DNA of 64,000 bases. It comes from an uncultured Lachnospira sp. (lineage in GTDB: Bacteria > Bacillota > Clostridia > Lachnospirales > Lachnospiraceae). A program made the position numbers and the translations under genes. The notes under the pieces were generated by a model, which saw only the letters and a list, made by a program, of their open reading frames with translations, was not told the DNA's origin and ran no database searches. This document shows positions 8,945 through 18,182 of the stretch, one piece after another. Position 1 is the stretch's first letter, and each line of letters opens with the position of its first letter. The DNA lies in assembly GCA_910589305.1 (NCBI GenBank), contig CAJUTV010000009.1, positions 62,001-126,000 of the forward strand, given 5' to 3'.

Positions 8945-8975
8945 AAATACCCCGTCAGCTTGCTGCGGGGTATTT
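8945..8975 (+). terminator. Rho-independent terminator after the hemerythrin gene
   Basis: AAATACCCCG pairs with CGGGGTATTT around a CAGCTTGCTG apex and is followed by GATTTT. It closes the STM4015-STM4011/hemerythrin unit. The rest of the 320-bp gap (8724-9043) is AT-rich and holds no gene that I can support. Confidence 0.8.
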
Positions 8976-9014
8976 GATTTTGCAATAGTCTGGCTTTATT
9001 TTATAGTTTTATTA

Positions 9015-9023
9015 TGATATAAT
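9015..9023 (+). promoter_or_regulatory. Extended -10 promoter element
   Basis: TGATATAAT combines a TGn extension with a consensus TATAAT (9018-9023). No good -35 is present 17 bp upstream. It would drive the flippase-like membrane protein and argues against the upstream ATG at 9044 being the start. Confidence 0.5.
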
Positions 9024-9079
9024 TTTTGTGTTTGTAATTTTGTATGTTTTACAGAATAAGAGAAAGGTCATTGATTCAT

Positions 9080-10126
9080 ATGAGTAATAAACTAAAAAAA
9101 AGACTCAGTCAAATTTTTTTATTTGCTCTTGTAATGGGATTTACATTTTTTACAGTATTTGAAGGGCAAGATTTAAATGAAATATTAGATTCTTTAAAAT
9201 CATTATCTCCTTTAGCTTTAATAGCTGCCTTAATTTCTTCATTTTTATATGTATCCTGTGAAGGATTTATGATATGGTTTATGTTTGCGTCCCATAATGG
9301 AATAAAAGGATTTTTCCAATGTATAAGTTATGCGTTTATTGGATTTTTTTACAGCGGCATAACGCCTTCAGCTTCTGGCGGTCAGCCAATGCAATTATAT
9401 TATATAAAAAAAGATGGTTATAGCTTTTCTAAGAGTTGTGCTACATTGACAGTTATTGCGGCAATGAACAAGTTTGTTCTTGCATCGGTTGGCGTTGTAT
9501 TACTTATTTTTTTTAATGATGTAATTAATGAAGTGTTTTATGGACATATGGGTTGGTACTATTTAGGATTAATAATGGTTGTATTTTGGGTAGTGCTTCT
9601 TTTGTTTATTATGATAAACCCCGATTTGATAGAACGAATAGCGCAGGCTATATTAAGAGGACTTGTAAAGATACATATATTGAAAGATTGTCAAAAAAGT
9701 GCAAAAGCAATTCATGGTTTTTTTGATGGATATAGAGATGTAAAAAAGTCTTTATTAGAGAATAAGAAAAAGGTTACATATATGTTTTTAGTAAGTTATT
9801 TACAGCGATTTTTCTTGGTTGTATTAACTTATATTGTGTATAGAGGATTTGGATTATCAGGCAGTAGTATTCAATATATTATGTTAGTACAGATAGCTAT
9901 TATGATATCTGTAGATATGCTTCCGTTGCCAGGAGCACAAGGAATTACAGAATTTTTATATAAAAGGGTATTTGAAGGTGTATTTACAAGTAAATATCTT
10001 ACAGCTTCTATGTGTGTTACAAGATTTGCAAATTTTTACTTTTTATTATTAGTGGGTATTTTGGTAGTATTAGGAAAAGCAATTTCTAACCATTATAAAA
10101 ATAAAAATTACATGTTAGACAAATAA
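9080..10126 (+). CDS. LPG_synthase_TM/UPF0104 family (YbhN-like) membrane protein
   Basis: About 348 residues with seven or more hydrophobic segments and no soluble domain. It resembles the flippase-like membrane part of lysylphosphatidylglycerol synthase (MprF/UPF0104 family). The segment GFFYSGITPSASGGQP (about residue 85) and the later VDMLPLPGAQGITE (about 285) are characteristic family motifs. Stand-alone members are thought to move lipids or lipid-linked molecules across the membrane, but the substrate here is unknown. ATG 9080 follows AGAAAGG by 12 nt, and ATG 9044 would sit too close to the predicted promoter. Confidence 0.8.
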   Translation: MSNKLKKRLSQIFLFALVMGFTFFTVFEGQDLNEILDSLKSLSPLALIAALISSFLYVSCEGFMIWFMFASHNGIKGFFQCISYAFIGFFYSGITPSASGGQPMQLYYIKKDGYSFSKSCATLTVIAAMNKFVLASVGVVLLIFFNDVINEVFYGHMGWYYLGLIMVVFWVVLLLFIMINPDLIERIAQAILRGLVKIHILKDCQKSAKAIHGFFDGYRDVKKSLLENKKKVTYMFLVSYLQRFFLVVLTYIVYRGFGLSGSSIQYIMLVQIAIMISVDMLPLPGAQGITEFLYKRVFEGVFTSKYLTASMCVTRFANFYFLLLVGILVVLGKAISNHYKNKNYMLDK

Positions 10127-10190
10127 TAGTTATATTATTTTATCTGAAATAATTAGACCGCTTATGAAGATTTGTGTGACAAATAAATAG

Positions 10191-10302
10191 TTTCACAAGT
10201 TAAATAAAATTTAACTTACAATTTGTGTCTGCGCATTGCTTGACATAAACTTGCTAAAAGAACGAAAAGGTTCTTGCACAAAAAACAGCGCAGAAATGAG
10301 GA
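10191..10302 (+). repeat. Dispersed repeat: TTTAAC module plus SD-bearing leader
   Basis: Bases 10191-10250 (CACAAGTTAAATAAAATTTA onward to GCGCATTGCTTGACATAAA) match copies at 14888 and 19822. Bases 10272-10302 (TTGCACAAAAAACAGCGCAG followed by AAATGAGGA) match leaders upstream of four other unrelated genes. The terminal GAGGA is the ribosome-binding site of the next gene, 5 nt from its ATG. Confidence 0.6.
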
Positions 10303-10307
10303 TTAAT

Positions 10308-12248
10308 ATGTATAACAGAAAAACATTAAAAAAATCAGCGAAAGTTGCAGTGAAAAACCATATTCTTATCTATATTGTATCGTTAATTATGTCAGCAGTA
10401 CTTGGCATAGCTTATACAAGTGCCATTGATATCTTTACAATAAATGAAGATATATCATTGTGGATAAAGTATTATCAATCCGAAACCAATCAAGATGTCA
10501 ATGAAATGGTCGACGATATGCCAACGTCAGGCGGTATCAGTCTGTATTCTAAACTTAAAAATGTATGGAGTGAACTGGCACAAGGTAAGATTAATGAAAC
10601 AAAAGATAAAACACAGCAAGAAATACAACAGACTGTAGACAAGGATGCTGCTATTAAAGAAAATGTGATATTAGGGCGGTCACAAGGGGTATTTTCTTCA
10701 ATTGTTAATTATATATCCAGTGGACAAATTTTGGTATCTATTATTTTATTGTTAAAAAATATTACAGGTTCGGATAATGCGGCAATTGTGTTGTTTATCC
10801 TGCTTAGTTTTGCTGTTTTAATGGTAATTTGGATATTCTTTTTTAATATATTTAGCATAATATATAAACGAATCTTTATGGAGGGACGTATATACAAAGA
10901 AGTGCCTATTCAGAGATTTGCATATGTTTTTAAATCTGGCAAATGGTGCAAAGCGGCAATGACTATGCTGTTAAAAGATGTTTATGAAATATTGTGGCTA
11001 TTTACGATTGTAGGTGCATTTATTAAAAAATATTCGTATTTTATGGTTCCATATATTGTAGCAGAAAATCCAGATATATCGCCTAATACGGCTATAACAT
11101 TATCACGAAGGATGATGTGCGGTCATAAATGGCAGTGCTTTGTGATGTCTTGGTCTTTTATATTATGGGAAATATTAGATTTTTTTTCATATGGAATTAT
11201 TGGAGCTATTTATTTAAATCCTTATAAAGAAGCGACATTTGCTGAGTATTATGTATATATCCGAAATCTTGCAAAAGAGAATGGTATTGAAAATATTGAT
11301 TTATTAAATGACAGATATTTATATGAAATACCAGATGAAGAAACAATTAAGGCAACATATAAAGAAGAATATGAATTAGTAAATAAGCCGTTGCCAGAGT
11401 ATAAAAAGAAAAAGGGAATCATTGGCTTTTTAAATAATACATTTGGAATTACCTTATTTTATGGAAAAGAAGATGAAATTTATCAGGAATATATGTCTCA
11501 GGTGATTGCTATAAAACATGTTAATAGTGTTGTGTCTGGCAAGACCTATCCTATAAAGATGAGTAAAGTATATGACACATCCAAAGAAAATATGGTAAAA
11601 AAATGGATTCGAGATTTGCGTTATATGAGACATTATTCTGTGGTGTCATTAGTTGTGATGTTTTTTGTTGTTTCTTTTATTGGCTGGATTTGGGAAGTGA
11701 TTTTGCATTTGATAGAAGACGGCAGATTTGTCAATAGGGGTGTGCTTCATGGACCATGGCTTCCAATATATGGCGCTGGGGGCATATTAATTTTGTTGTT
11801 ATTGTTTAAATTTAGAAAAAATCCAGTGTTAGAATTTATAACAGCAATTATATTATGTGGTATAGTGGAATATTTTACATCATGGTATCTTGAAATTGCT
11901 CACAATGGAAAAAAATGGTGGGATTATACAGGCTATTTTTTAAACTTAAATGGAAGAATATGTGCAGAAGGTTTACTTGTATTTGGACTAGGCGGAATAG
12001 CTTTTGTCTATATTGTTGCGCCAATGTTGGATAATATATTAAGGAAAATTTCAATGGCAATCTTAGTTCCTATATGCGTTGCATTGATTATAATATTTAT
12101 GGTGGACAAGATTTATTCAAATGATAATCCTAATGAAGGCAAGGGAATAACAGATTATGCAATGAACGAAGAATATTTGTTTTATAATCAAGATAGGGAG
12201 GATATCACATGCTTGCAATTATTTTATCACCAGTATATGTCTTGTTAA
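10308..12248 (+). CDS. DUF975-like/ABC_trans_CmpB-like fused membrane protein
   Basis: 646 residues. The N-terminal two thirds (to about residue 440) has several membrane segments and a MYNRKTLKKSAK start resembling DUF975 proteins. The C-terminal part (about 450-620) carries the hallmark of the putative ABC-transporter permease family PF06541 (CmpB): FIGWIWEVILHL, RFVNRGVLHGPWLPIYGAGG and an EYFTSWYLE segment. Both families occur as membrane proteins of unknown function in Clostridia. The fusion assignment is from recognition only. The start was chosen because GAGGA of the repeat-derived leader lies 5 nt before ATG 10308. The 3' end overlaps the metallophosphoesterase gene by 40 bp, so the two are coupled. 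Confidence 0.75.
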   Translation: MYNRKTLKKSAKVAVKNHILIYIVSLIMSAVLGIAYTSAIDIFTINEDISLWIKYYQSETNQDVNEMVDDMPTSGGISLYSKLKNVWSELAQGKINETKDKTQQEIQQTVDKDAAIKENVILGRSQGVFSSIVNYISSGQILVSIILLLKNITGSDNAAIVLFILLSFAVLMVIWIFFFNIFSIIYKRIFMEGRIYKEVPIQRFAYVFKSGKWCKAAMTMLLKDVYEILWLFTIVGAFIKKYSYFMVPYIVAENPDISPNTAITLSRRMMCGHKWQCFVMSWSFILWEILDFFSYGIIGAIYLNPYKEATFAEYYVYIRNLAKENGIENIDLLNDRYLYEIPDEETIKATYKEEYELVNKPLPEYKKKKGIIGFLNNTFGITLFYGKEDEIYQEYMSQVIAIKHVNSVVSGKTYPIKMSKVYDTSKENMVKKWIRDLRYMRHYSVVSLVVMFFVVSFIGWIWEVILHLIEDGRFVNRGVLHGPWLPIYGAGGILILLLLFKFRKNPVLEFITAIILCGIVEYFTSWYLEIAHNGKKWWDYTGYFLNLNGRICAEGLLVFGLGGIAFVYIVAPMLDNILRKISMAILVPICVALIIIFMVDKIYSNDNPNEGKGITDYAMNEEYLFYNQDREDITCLQLFYHQYMSC

Positions 12249-13399
12249 ATGTATATTTTTTATTTCGATTGTTTATTTGGTTAAAAAATATTCATGTAAA
12301 AACAAAAAAATGGTATGTTCGAGTACCTATTCTTATAGTATATATATTTTTTGCCAGTGCTATGATTGTTGGATTTTTTCTTCCAAAAGGTTCAGATATA
12401 AAGGCGGTTATGGTTAGTATAGGTAATTATTGGTATGGTGTTGGACTCTATACAACCATAGCGCTTATTGTTGCAGATTTATCAAGATTTATTGTGATAG
12501 TGACAAAAAGAACTAAACTTAGAACAAGAACAGTACATATACTTGCAGGAATTTTATGTCTGGTGTTTATTATATCATGCAGTACATATGGTGTAATTCA
12601 TGCAGGAGTGATATATACAACAAATTATGAAGTTTCGATTGACAAAAAAGCTGGCAATATAAAATCAATGAATGTTGTTTTAGTTGCAGACCTTCATATG
12701 GGATATAATATACGGCAAAGACAAATTAAACAGATGGTAGAAAAAATAAATGCAAGCAATCCAGACCTTGTAGTTATTGCGGGAGATATTTTTGACAATG
12801 ATTATGATAGTCTTGATAATCCAGATGAATTAATCAATATTTTAAACAGCATTAACAGTAAATATGGTGTGTATGCGTGTTATGGAAATCATGATATATC
12901 TGAAAAAATCATGGGTGGATTTACATTTCGATTTGATAAACGTGAAAAAAGACAAAGCGATATTCGCATGGATGAGTTTTTAGAGAAAGCAAATATCAAA
13001 CTTCTTAGAGATGAGTATGTTCTTATTGATAATAGTTTTTATTTGTATGGAAGACCAGATGCAAAAAGACCAGGAAGAGATATTGAGGTTAGAAAAACAC
13101 CTGATGAATTAGTAGAGGGATTAGACCAATCCAAGCCGATTGTTGTTATTGACCATCAGCCAAGTCAACTTGACGAACTTGCCAATGCAGGCGTTGATTT
13201 AGATTTATGCGGACATACGCATGATGGACAGTTGTTTCCTTTGAATATTACATGTGGTCTTATATGGGAAAATTCCTATGGTTATCTTAAAAAAGGAAAT
13301 ATGCACAATATTGTAACTTCTGGGGTAGGATTATATGGACCTTTTATGCGAGTTGGTACAGATGCTGAAATATGTAGTATAAAAGTGTCATTTCAGTAA
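12209..13399 (+). CDS. Membrane-anchored metallophosphoesterase (YkuE-like)
   Basis: 396 residues: four hydrophobic segments in the first ~130 residues, then a calcineurin-like phosphoesterase domain. Metal-binding motifs run in the expected order: VADLHMG (about 159), GDIFDN (about 191), YGNHD (about 227), DHQPSQ (about 312) and GHTHDGQLFP (about 333). The family hydrolyses phosphodiesters or phosphomonoesters; YkuE-type members act at the cell surface. ATG 12209 has GGGAGG 7 nt upstream within the preceding gene, giving translational coupling with the DUF975/CmpB-type protein. Substrate unknown. Confidence 0.85.
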   Translation: MLAIILSPVYVLLNVYFLFRLFIWLKNIHVKTKKWYVRVPILIVYIFFASAMIVGFFLPKGSDIKAVMVSIGNYWYGVGLYTTIALIVADLSRFIVIVTKRTKLRTRTVHILAGILCLVFIISCSTYGVIHAGVIYTTNYEVSIDKKAGNIKSMNVVLVADLHMGYNIRQRQIKQMVEKINASNPDLVVIAGDIFDNDYDSLDNPDELINILNSINSKYGVYACYGNHDISEKIMGGFTFRFDKREKRQSDIRMDEFLEKANIKLLRDEYVLIDNSFYLYGRPDAKRPGRDIEVRKTPDELVEGLDQSKPIVVIDHQPSQLDELANAGVDLDLCGHTHDGQLFPLNITCGLIWENSYGYLKKGNMHNIVTSGVGLYGPFMRVGTDAEICSIKVSFQ

Positions 13400-13618
13400 T
13401 GTGTTATTATTATTTTTTATAAAGAAAAAAGATGCAGCAATTTTTTGCAAGTACATAAAATAATTAAGAAGCCAAATATTTTGCAACAAGCTGTAATGAA
13501 TCCAAAGGTTGCAGATGCTGCGGTATTTGACCCTTGCGGCATTGGCTGAATGCTTATATAGGTATAGCATTTGGTATTGTTCGCAGGAATAAAAAATGGT
13601 AATAATTGTTTATAAAGA
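13400..13618. other. Intergenic stretch without a supported gene
   Basis: This 219-bp stretch has slightly higher GC than its surroundings in the middle (around 13500-13560). It holds only short ORFs lacking ribosome-binding sites. It may be remnant coding DNA, but no family can be named. Confidence 0.4.
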
Positions 13619-13647
13619 TTGACAAACAAATGTTCGTGTTATATAAT
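13619..13647 (+). promoter_or_regulatory. Consensus sigma-A promoter of cysE
   Basis: TTGACA at 13619-13624, exactly 17 nt, then TATAAT at 13642-13647: a perfect match to the vegetative consensus. The first gene downstream is cysE, about 255 nt after the expected transcription start. Confidence 0.8.
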
Positions 13648-13653
13648 AATATA

Positions 13654-13908
13654 AGTAGTGATATATCATACTCTATAAAATAAACAAAAGAACATGTTAA
13701 TGATGTGAAATGATGTTTTTGTCAAATTAGTTTGTTTTTACTTTATTAGGGAAAATTCTTCTTTTTTAAGTGAGAGCTAGATTGACCTATTAAAAAATGC
13801 TACAAATTAGCAATGAAGTTATAAACAACAAAGCAGTTTGCAAATATTTGCTTTGTTAAAATAATAGTCAGCTTTTTTTCATAAATTTAGCAAGAATGAG
13901 AGATTATT
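13654..13908 (+). promoter_or_regulatory. Long untranslated cysE leader with hairpin
   Basis: About 255 nt separate the predicted start of transcription from the cysE start codon. AACAAAGCA (13827-13835) can pair with TGCTTTGTT (13849-13857), and a run of seven to eight T follows at 13872. This could be an attenuation or cis-regulatory leader. No T-box AGGGTGG core or SAM-riboswitch core is visible, so the class is unknown. Confidence 0.4.
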
Positions 13909-14808
13909 ATGGAATATAATATAAAAAACCGAATTACACAGATTGCAGATAAGTTAAGTGATAATTATAAACAACAGGGACTTTTTGAAGTTGAAGTTGA
14001 CCAGCATCTTCCAAAGAGAGAAGAGATTATTGATATACTTAATGAAGTGAGAAGAATTGTATTTCCAGGATATTTTGGCACAGAAAATACAGCTTATGTC
14101 TCTTTAAATAGTTTTGCAGGCAATACCCTTGCAGGGATATATGAAAAGCTTTATAAGCAAATTTATGTGGCTTTATCGTATCATACATTAGAAAAAGAAC
14201 CGTCCAATATTGAATCGGCAGCACTGGCATTGACATTAAATTTTCTGGAGCAAATCCCTACAATTCAACAGCTTATATTAAAAGATGTGGAGGCGGAATT
14301 AGAAGGAGACCCAGCGGCAAACAGCAGAGAGGAGATTATTTTTTCATATCCAGGTATATATGCAATCTTTGTATATCGTGTTGCACATGAACTTTATCGA
14401 TTACATGTACCTTTTATTCCAAGAATTATGACAGAACATGCACATGGCAAAACGGGGATTGACATTAATCCGGGTGCAACCATTGGAGAGTATTTTTTTA
14501 TAGACCATGGGACAGGAATTGTTATCGGCGAGACAACCGTTATAGGTAAACATGTAAAATTATATCAGGGTGTTACGCTTGGTGCGTTATCACTTAGTCA
14601 AGGGCAGGCACTTTCAGGAGTAAAAAGACATCCTACGATTGAGGATAATGTTGTTATCTATGCGAATGCTACAATTTTAGGCGGTGAAACGGTAGTTGGG
14701 CAAAATTCTGTAGTGGCAGGTAACTCTTTTGTGACAGAATCCATACCGCCAAACACAAAAGTATCTGCTCATATTCCTGAACTAATGTTAAAAAGCAGAA
14801 AGACTTGA
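13909..14808 (+). CDS. cysE: Serine O-acetyltransferase (EpsC type)
   Basis: 299 residues. The enzyme makes O-acetylserine from serine and acetyl-CoA, the first step of cysteine synthesis. The N-terminal ~170 residues are helical. The C-terminal part is a left-handed beta-helix of hexapeptide repeats with GIDINPGATIGEYFFIDHGT (about 184) and GVTLGALSLSQG, followed by KRHPTIEDNVVIYANATILGG. These are typical of the long EpsC-type enzymes of Firmicutes. An AATGAGAG site precedes ATG 13909. It stands alone behind a consensus promoter with a long leader, which suggests regulation by sulfur or cysteine supply (inference). Confidence 0.92.
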   Translation: MEYNIKNRITQIADKLSDNYKQQGLFEVEVDQHLPKREEIIDILNEVRRIVFPGYFGTENTAYVSLNSFAGNTLAGIYEKLYKQIYVALSYHTLEKEPSNIESAALALTLNFLEQIPTIQQLILKDVEAELEGDPAANSREEIIFSYPGIYAIFVYRVAHELYRLHVPFIPRIMTEHAHGKTGIDINPGATIGEYFFIDHGTGIVIGETTVIGKHVKLYQGVTLGALSLSQGQALSGVKRHPTIEDNVVIYANATILGGETVVGQNSVVAGNSFVTESIPPNTKVSAHIPELMLKSRKT

Positions 14809-14887
14809 TGATAAATATTACTGTCAAAAGTGAATTTTAAAATTGTAAATAAAGTAAAACTATAAATTTATGTAAAAAGGTAAAGTG

Positions 14888-14942
14888 TTTCATAAATTCA
14901 ATAAGATTAAACGAGCAATTTATGCTGGCATATAGAACAATA
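14888..14942 (+). repeat. Diverged copy of the TTTAAC dispersed module
   Basis: CATAAATTCAATAAGATTAA followed by ACGAGCAATTT resembles the modules at 10191 and 19822. Unlike those copies, the SD-bearing leader is missing, and the downstream gene has its own GGAAAGGGG site. Confidence 0.4.
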
Positions 14943-14986
14943 AGTTATTTATTAAATTTGCAGGTTAATGGAAAGGGGTTATTTAT

Positions 14987-15907
14987 ATGGAAAAAGACAA
15001 AGAGTTTAATATCACAAAAGAACAAGCATTAAGTATTATAGAAGAGATTGAAGAAAAAACAACAAGAAATGAGTATCATATCGCGATTAATTATGAAAGA
15101 GAAGCAGGTCTTTTTGATGACAAGTTTGGAGGGCTTCCTTATTGGGATTTAAGCAAAGAATATCCGAGAGATGAAAATGGTGATAGTTTAGTGCTGCTTG
15201 CACAGATTAATCTTGATGGTTTAAAACGTCTTAATAATAGTGATGGAATTGAACTTCCACAAAAAGGGATGCTTCAATTTTTCCATGCTGTGAATGATTT
15301 GTATGGATTTGATTTTGATGCAGATACAGACTGTGATTTAAGAGAAAAGAAAGGATATAAGGTTATTTATCATGAAACAGTTGATAGAAGCGTAACAGAA
15401 GAACAGATTAGGTCATTAAATATTAAGACAACAGAAGATGTGGACAAAGATTTAACTCCAATATTAGAAACAAGAGCTATTGATTTATATATAGACAAGA
15501 CTTCACTTGGTATGAGTAATTATCAATGGGATAAGTTGTTTATCCAATTGTTAAAAGAAAAGTTTGAAATTGCTGTTCCAGAAGATTACTGTATGTATGA
15601 TATTTTGGATGATGATATTTATGAAATGATTGATGAGATGCAAGAAGAACAAGAGGAAGAAAAAGAAGAGTTGGGAAAATATCAGCATCATATGATGGGA
15701 TATGCTGATTTTACTCAATTTGACCCAAGAGAAGGCAATAAAAAATTACAGAAATATGATATTGTTTTACTTCAGATTGATTCGGATTATAGTGAAGATG
15801 AATGTGTACTGTGGGGCGATTGTGGAATTGGCAATTTCTTTATTAATCATGAGGATTTAAAGAATAAAAATTTTAATGATGTATTATATAATTGGGATTG
15901 CTGTTAA
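14987..15907 (+). CDS. YwqG family protein (DUF1963)
   Basis: 306 residues, acidic, with no signal peptide or membrane segment. The segment DDKFGGLPYWD (about residue 43) with LVLLAQINLDGL (about 65) and the beta-rich C-terminus KYDIVLLQIDSD with CGIGNFFINHEDL are the hallmarks of DUF1963/YwqG proteins. Their biochemical role is unknown; they are often found among immunity or stress-type genes. A coiled acidic insert lies at about 213-235. ATG 14987 has GGAAAGGGG 7 nt upstream. First gene of a long array of unrelated small proteins. Confidence 0.8.
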   Translation: MEKDKEFNITKEQALSIIEEIEEKTTRNEYHIAINYEREAGLFDDKFGGLPYWDLSKEYPRDENGDSLVLLAQINLDGLKRLNNSDGIELPQKGMLQFFHAVNDLYGFDFDADTDCDLREKKGYKVIYHETVDRSVTEEQIRSLNIKTTEDVDKDLTPILETRAIDLYIDKTSLGMSNYQWDKLFIQLLKEKFEIAVPEDYCMYDILDDDIYEMIDEMQEEQEEEKEELGKYQHHMMGYADFTQFDPREGNKKLQKYDIVLLQIDSDYSEDECVLWGDCGIGNFFINHEDLKNKNFNDVLYNWDCC

Positions 15908-16000
15908 AATGTGATGTATTTTTTAATATTGTTTTATACTATATTTCAAGAAAAAATAGAACAAAAATTGAACTTGCCATAAACCTGTAAGAACTTTATT

Positions 16001-16032
16001 TCTTTGTGCAAAAAACAGCGCAGAAATGAGGA
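16001..16032 (+). repeat. SD-bearing leader repeat
   Basis: TTTGTGCAAAAAACAGCGCA plus GAAATGAGGA, nearly identical to the leaders at 10272 and 21031. GUGC and GCGC within it can form a short stem. The terminal GAGGA is the SD for ATG 16038. Confidence 0.6.
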
Positions 16033-16037
16033 AAATG

Positions 16038-17588
16038 ATGAACAACAAATTACCCCAAGAACCTATTGAAAATGGTGTTTATTCATTATACATAGAAGAG
16101 TTGAAAAAATATGGTGCTTATCAGATTTTAAAGGCAGATAAAAAAGAGAATAGTATTTGTTATGTTATGCTTGATTATCTTGAAGTGCAGCCGCCAACAA
16201 ATCAACAATTATCGAATTTAAAACCTTTGTATATGGAGCGTTACAGATATCATCATACACTTGCAATATCGTATATATCAACGGATAGGATTCCGGCAGA
16301 TTTTATTTTTTGTGGGGTTTGTATGCCTATTGCAGATTATAAAAAATGTCATACATTTTCGTCGGATTTTAGCAGAGGTCATGAATATATACAAGAAGAA
16401 TTTTGGAAATCGCTTGGCGAAGATTTTAATACACGTTATAAAAAGTACAGAACAAGCAATGAATCATATGAAGTCGGCAAATTTGGAAAAAAATTAAGCA
16501 TTTATCGAAGAGTTCAGACACTTGGGATAAGAGAGCTTATGGCAATGGAAGAAAATGTTGTTTTACATGAATTTCCTTGTGTAAATTCTGTACAGATTAC
16601 ATCAAATTATCCTTATATAATGGAACTTTCATTAGCAACGCACGGTGCGCCTCTTGTAAGGAGCATTGATATTACAAAGATTGAAAATAGCAATTATTTG
16701 GGTGTTATTGATTTGAGTTATTCTTGTTTTGTTTCGATAAAAGCAGATGTTACCAATATTAAGCGTATCATTCTTCCTCAAACAGCAGGAAGCCTAGAAT
16801 TGTATGGCGATATCAATATTCGTTTGAAAATTGATGATATTTTTTGTAAAAATTCAATTATCTTTATACAGCAATCTGATAAATATGGCTTGCGCAATTA
16901 TGGTATGAAAAAGGTGCGACAATTAAATATTAAAACTATCAAAAATATATCGATGAAGGATATAGTTTGTCAATATCCAGATATTGAAAGCTTGGCTCTT
17001 ATAGGTTATCCAGGAATAATAACAGAATTTTATAGGATAAGAGAATTGAAAAAATTAAAAAGTCTTGTATTGGTGGATATGTTTGGATATTCTGAAAAAG
17101 ATTTTGCGGTATTAGATGAATTGCCAAATTTACATTATTTAAATCTTAAGAGTATTCCATATGAAGCAGGCATTTATGCCAAGAATGTATTAAAGAAAAA
17201 AATGGATTTTTTTAAGATAGGTAAACTTAGAAAAAAAGATTGGCTAGAGAAAAATCTTGAAAATCCGTTACGTCATTGGGATGATGATGAATTTATACCA
17301 ACAGCGGCATATCAGGCAGTTGAAAGGCTGTATAAAAAAACATTGGAACAATTTTTAGCTGCTGATAATAAGAAAGATATCTATATAGCAATACAAAAAT
17401 TTGCCAAGACACTCAATAAATTGAATGAAAAATATGATTTATTTATAGAAACGCAAGAACGTGATGATTTATTTGAAGCACTTGAAACAATATATCAACA
17501 TTGTATAAAAAAGAATCTGCCTGTCTGTAAGGAAGTTTCATTGGAACAAGTGCTTGACTGGCTCGATGAAATGCGTGAGGACTGGTAA
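16038..17588 (+). CDS. LRR-like multi-domain protein with Imm26-like N-terminus (uncertain)
   Basis: About 516 residues, cytosolic. The first ~140 residues (ENGVYSLYIEELKKYGAYQI onward) resemble beta-barrel immunity domains such as Imm26, a weak match. A leucine-rich-like middle (about 170-380) has IRELMAMEENVVLHEFPC, VRQLNIKTIKNIS and LDELPNLHYLNLKSIP. The C-terminus begins LRHWDDDEFIPTAAY and continues with an all-helical region holding NKLNEKYDLFIET, a combination I recall from LRR proteins in poly-immunity-type clusters. ATG 16038 is 5 nt from the repeat-supplied GAGGA; ATG 16026 and 16035 are alternatives. Function unknown. Confidence 0.6.
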   Translation: MNNKLPQEPIENGVYSLYIEELKKYGAYQILKADKKENSICYVMLDYLEVQPPTNQQLSNLKPLYMERYRYHHTLAISYISTDRIPADFIFCGVCMPIADYKKCHTFSSDFSRGHEYIQEEFWKSLGEDFNTRYKKYRTSNESYEVGKFGKKLSIYRRVQTLGIRELMAMEENVVLHEFPCVNSVQITSNYPYIMELSLATHGAPLVRSIDITKIENSNYLGVIDLSYSCFVSIKADVTNIKRIILPQTAGSLELYGDINIRLKIDDIFCKNSIIFIQQSDKYGLRNYGMKKVRQLNIKTIKNISMKDIVCQYPDIESLALIGYPGIITEFYRIRELKKLKSLVLVDMFGYSEKDFAVLDELPNLHYLNLKSIPYEAGIYAKNVLKKKMDFFKIGKLRKKDWLEKNLENPLRHWDDDEFIPTAAYQAVERLYKKTLEQFLAADNKKDIYIAIQKFAKTLNKLNEKYDLFIETQERDDLFEALETIYQHCIKKNLPVCKEVSLEQVLDWLDEMREDW

Positions 17589-17613
17589 AGAGAGTATAAA
17601 ACAGGAGGGATTG

Positions 17614-18147
17614 ATGTTACCAATACCAACTCATTTAAAAAATATTTTACAGGTTGACGAAGCAAAATTTAATAGAGATAGCAATGGACTTGATGGAAAG
17701 ATACAATGTACATGTAGGTGTGATTCAATAAAGTTAAAGATATATGCAAATCAGCATAATAATTATATTGCTATAAAGTATTATAAGAATGATTGGGGAT
17801 TTAGAGTTTGCGGGATTTGCTCTTCGTGTGGTGCAAATTATGATTTATTTGATATGTCAAAACACGGATTTAATGGCTTTGTATGCCATGAGGGAATAGC
17901 TGTTGATGATGTTGATTTAGAGCCTTATTTTTGCCCTGTATGTAAACATGATTGTTTTCAAGCTCAGATTGGTTTAGAGTTAGAAGATATAGAGCAATTT
18001 CAGGAAGAAGTAGTTGAAGATTTATATTTAGAAGAAAAGTATGTTGTAGAGGATTTTGTTGATGCGTTTAATTGGATAAATATAGATATTCAATGTGAAA
18101 AGTGTGGCACTTTATTTAAAAATTGGGTGAATTTTGAGACATCATAA
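17614..18147 (+). CDS. Cysteine-rich zinc-ribbon-like protein, unknown function
   Basis: 177 residues with four cysteine groups: CTCRC (about 31), CGICSSCGANY (about 68), FCPVCKHDC (about 108) and CEKCGTLF (about 164). This suggests two zinc ribbons formed by paired CxxC knuckles. No family is recognised. ATG 17614 has GGAGG 5 nt upstream and starts 25 bp after the LRR-like gene, so the two are probably co-transcribed. The open frame extends upstream to 17554, but without an SD. Confidence 0.6.
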   Translation: MLPIPTHLKNILQVDEAKFNRDSNGLDGKIQCTCRCDSIKLKIYANQHNNYIAIKYYKNDWGFRVCGICSSCGANYDLFDMSKHGFNGFVCHEGIAVDDVDLEPYFCPVCKHDCFQAQIGLELEDIEQFQEEVVEDLYLEEKYVVEDFVDAFNWINIDIQCEKCGTLFKNWVNFETS

Positions 18148-18182
18148 ATGAATAAAGTCCGTTGTAATAATGTTGAAAGTTT

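Noticed and set aside
13654..13908. T-box or SAM riboswitch in the cysE leader
   Set aside because: No AGGGTGG T-box core or S-box core was found on inspection; only a simple hairpin is visible.
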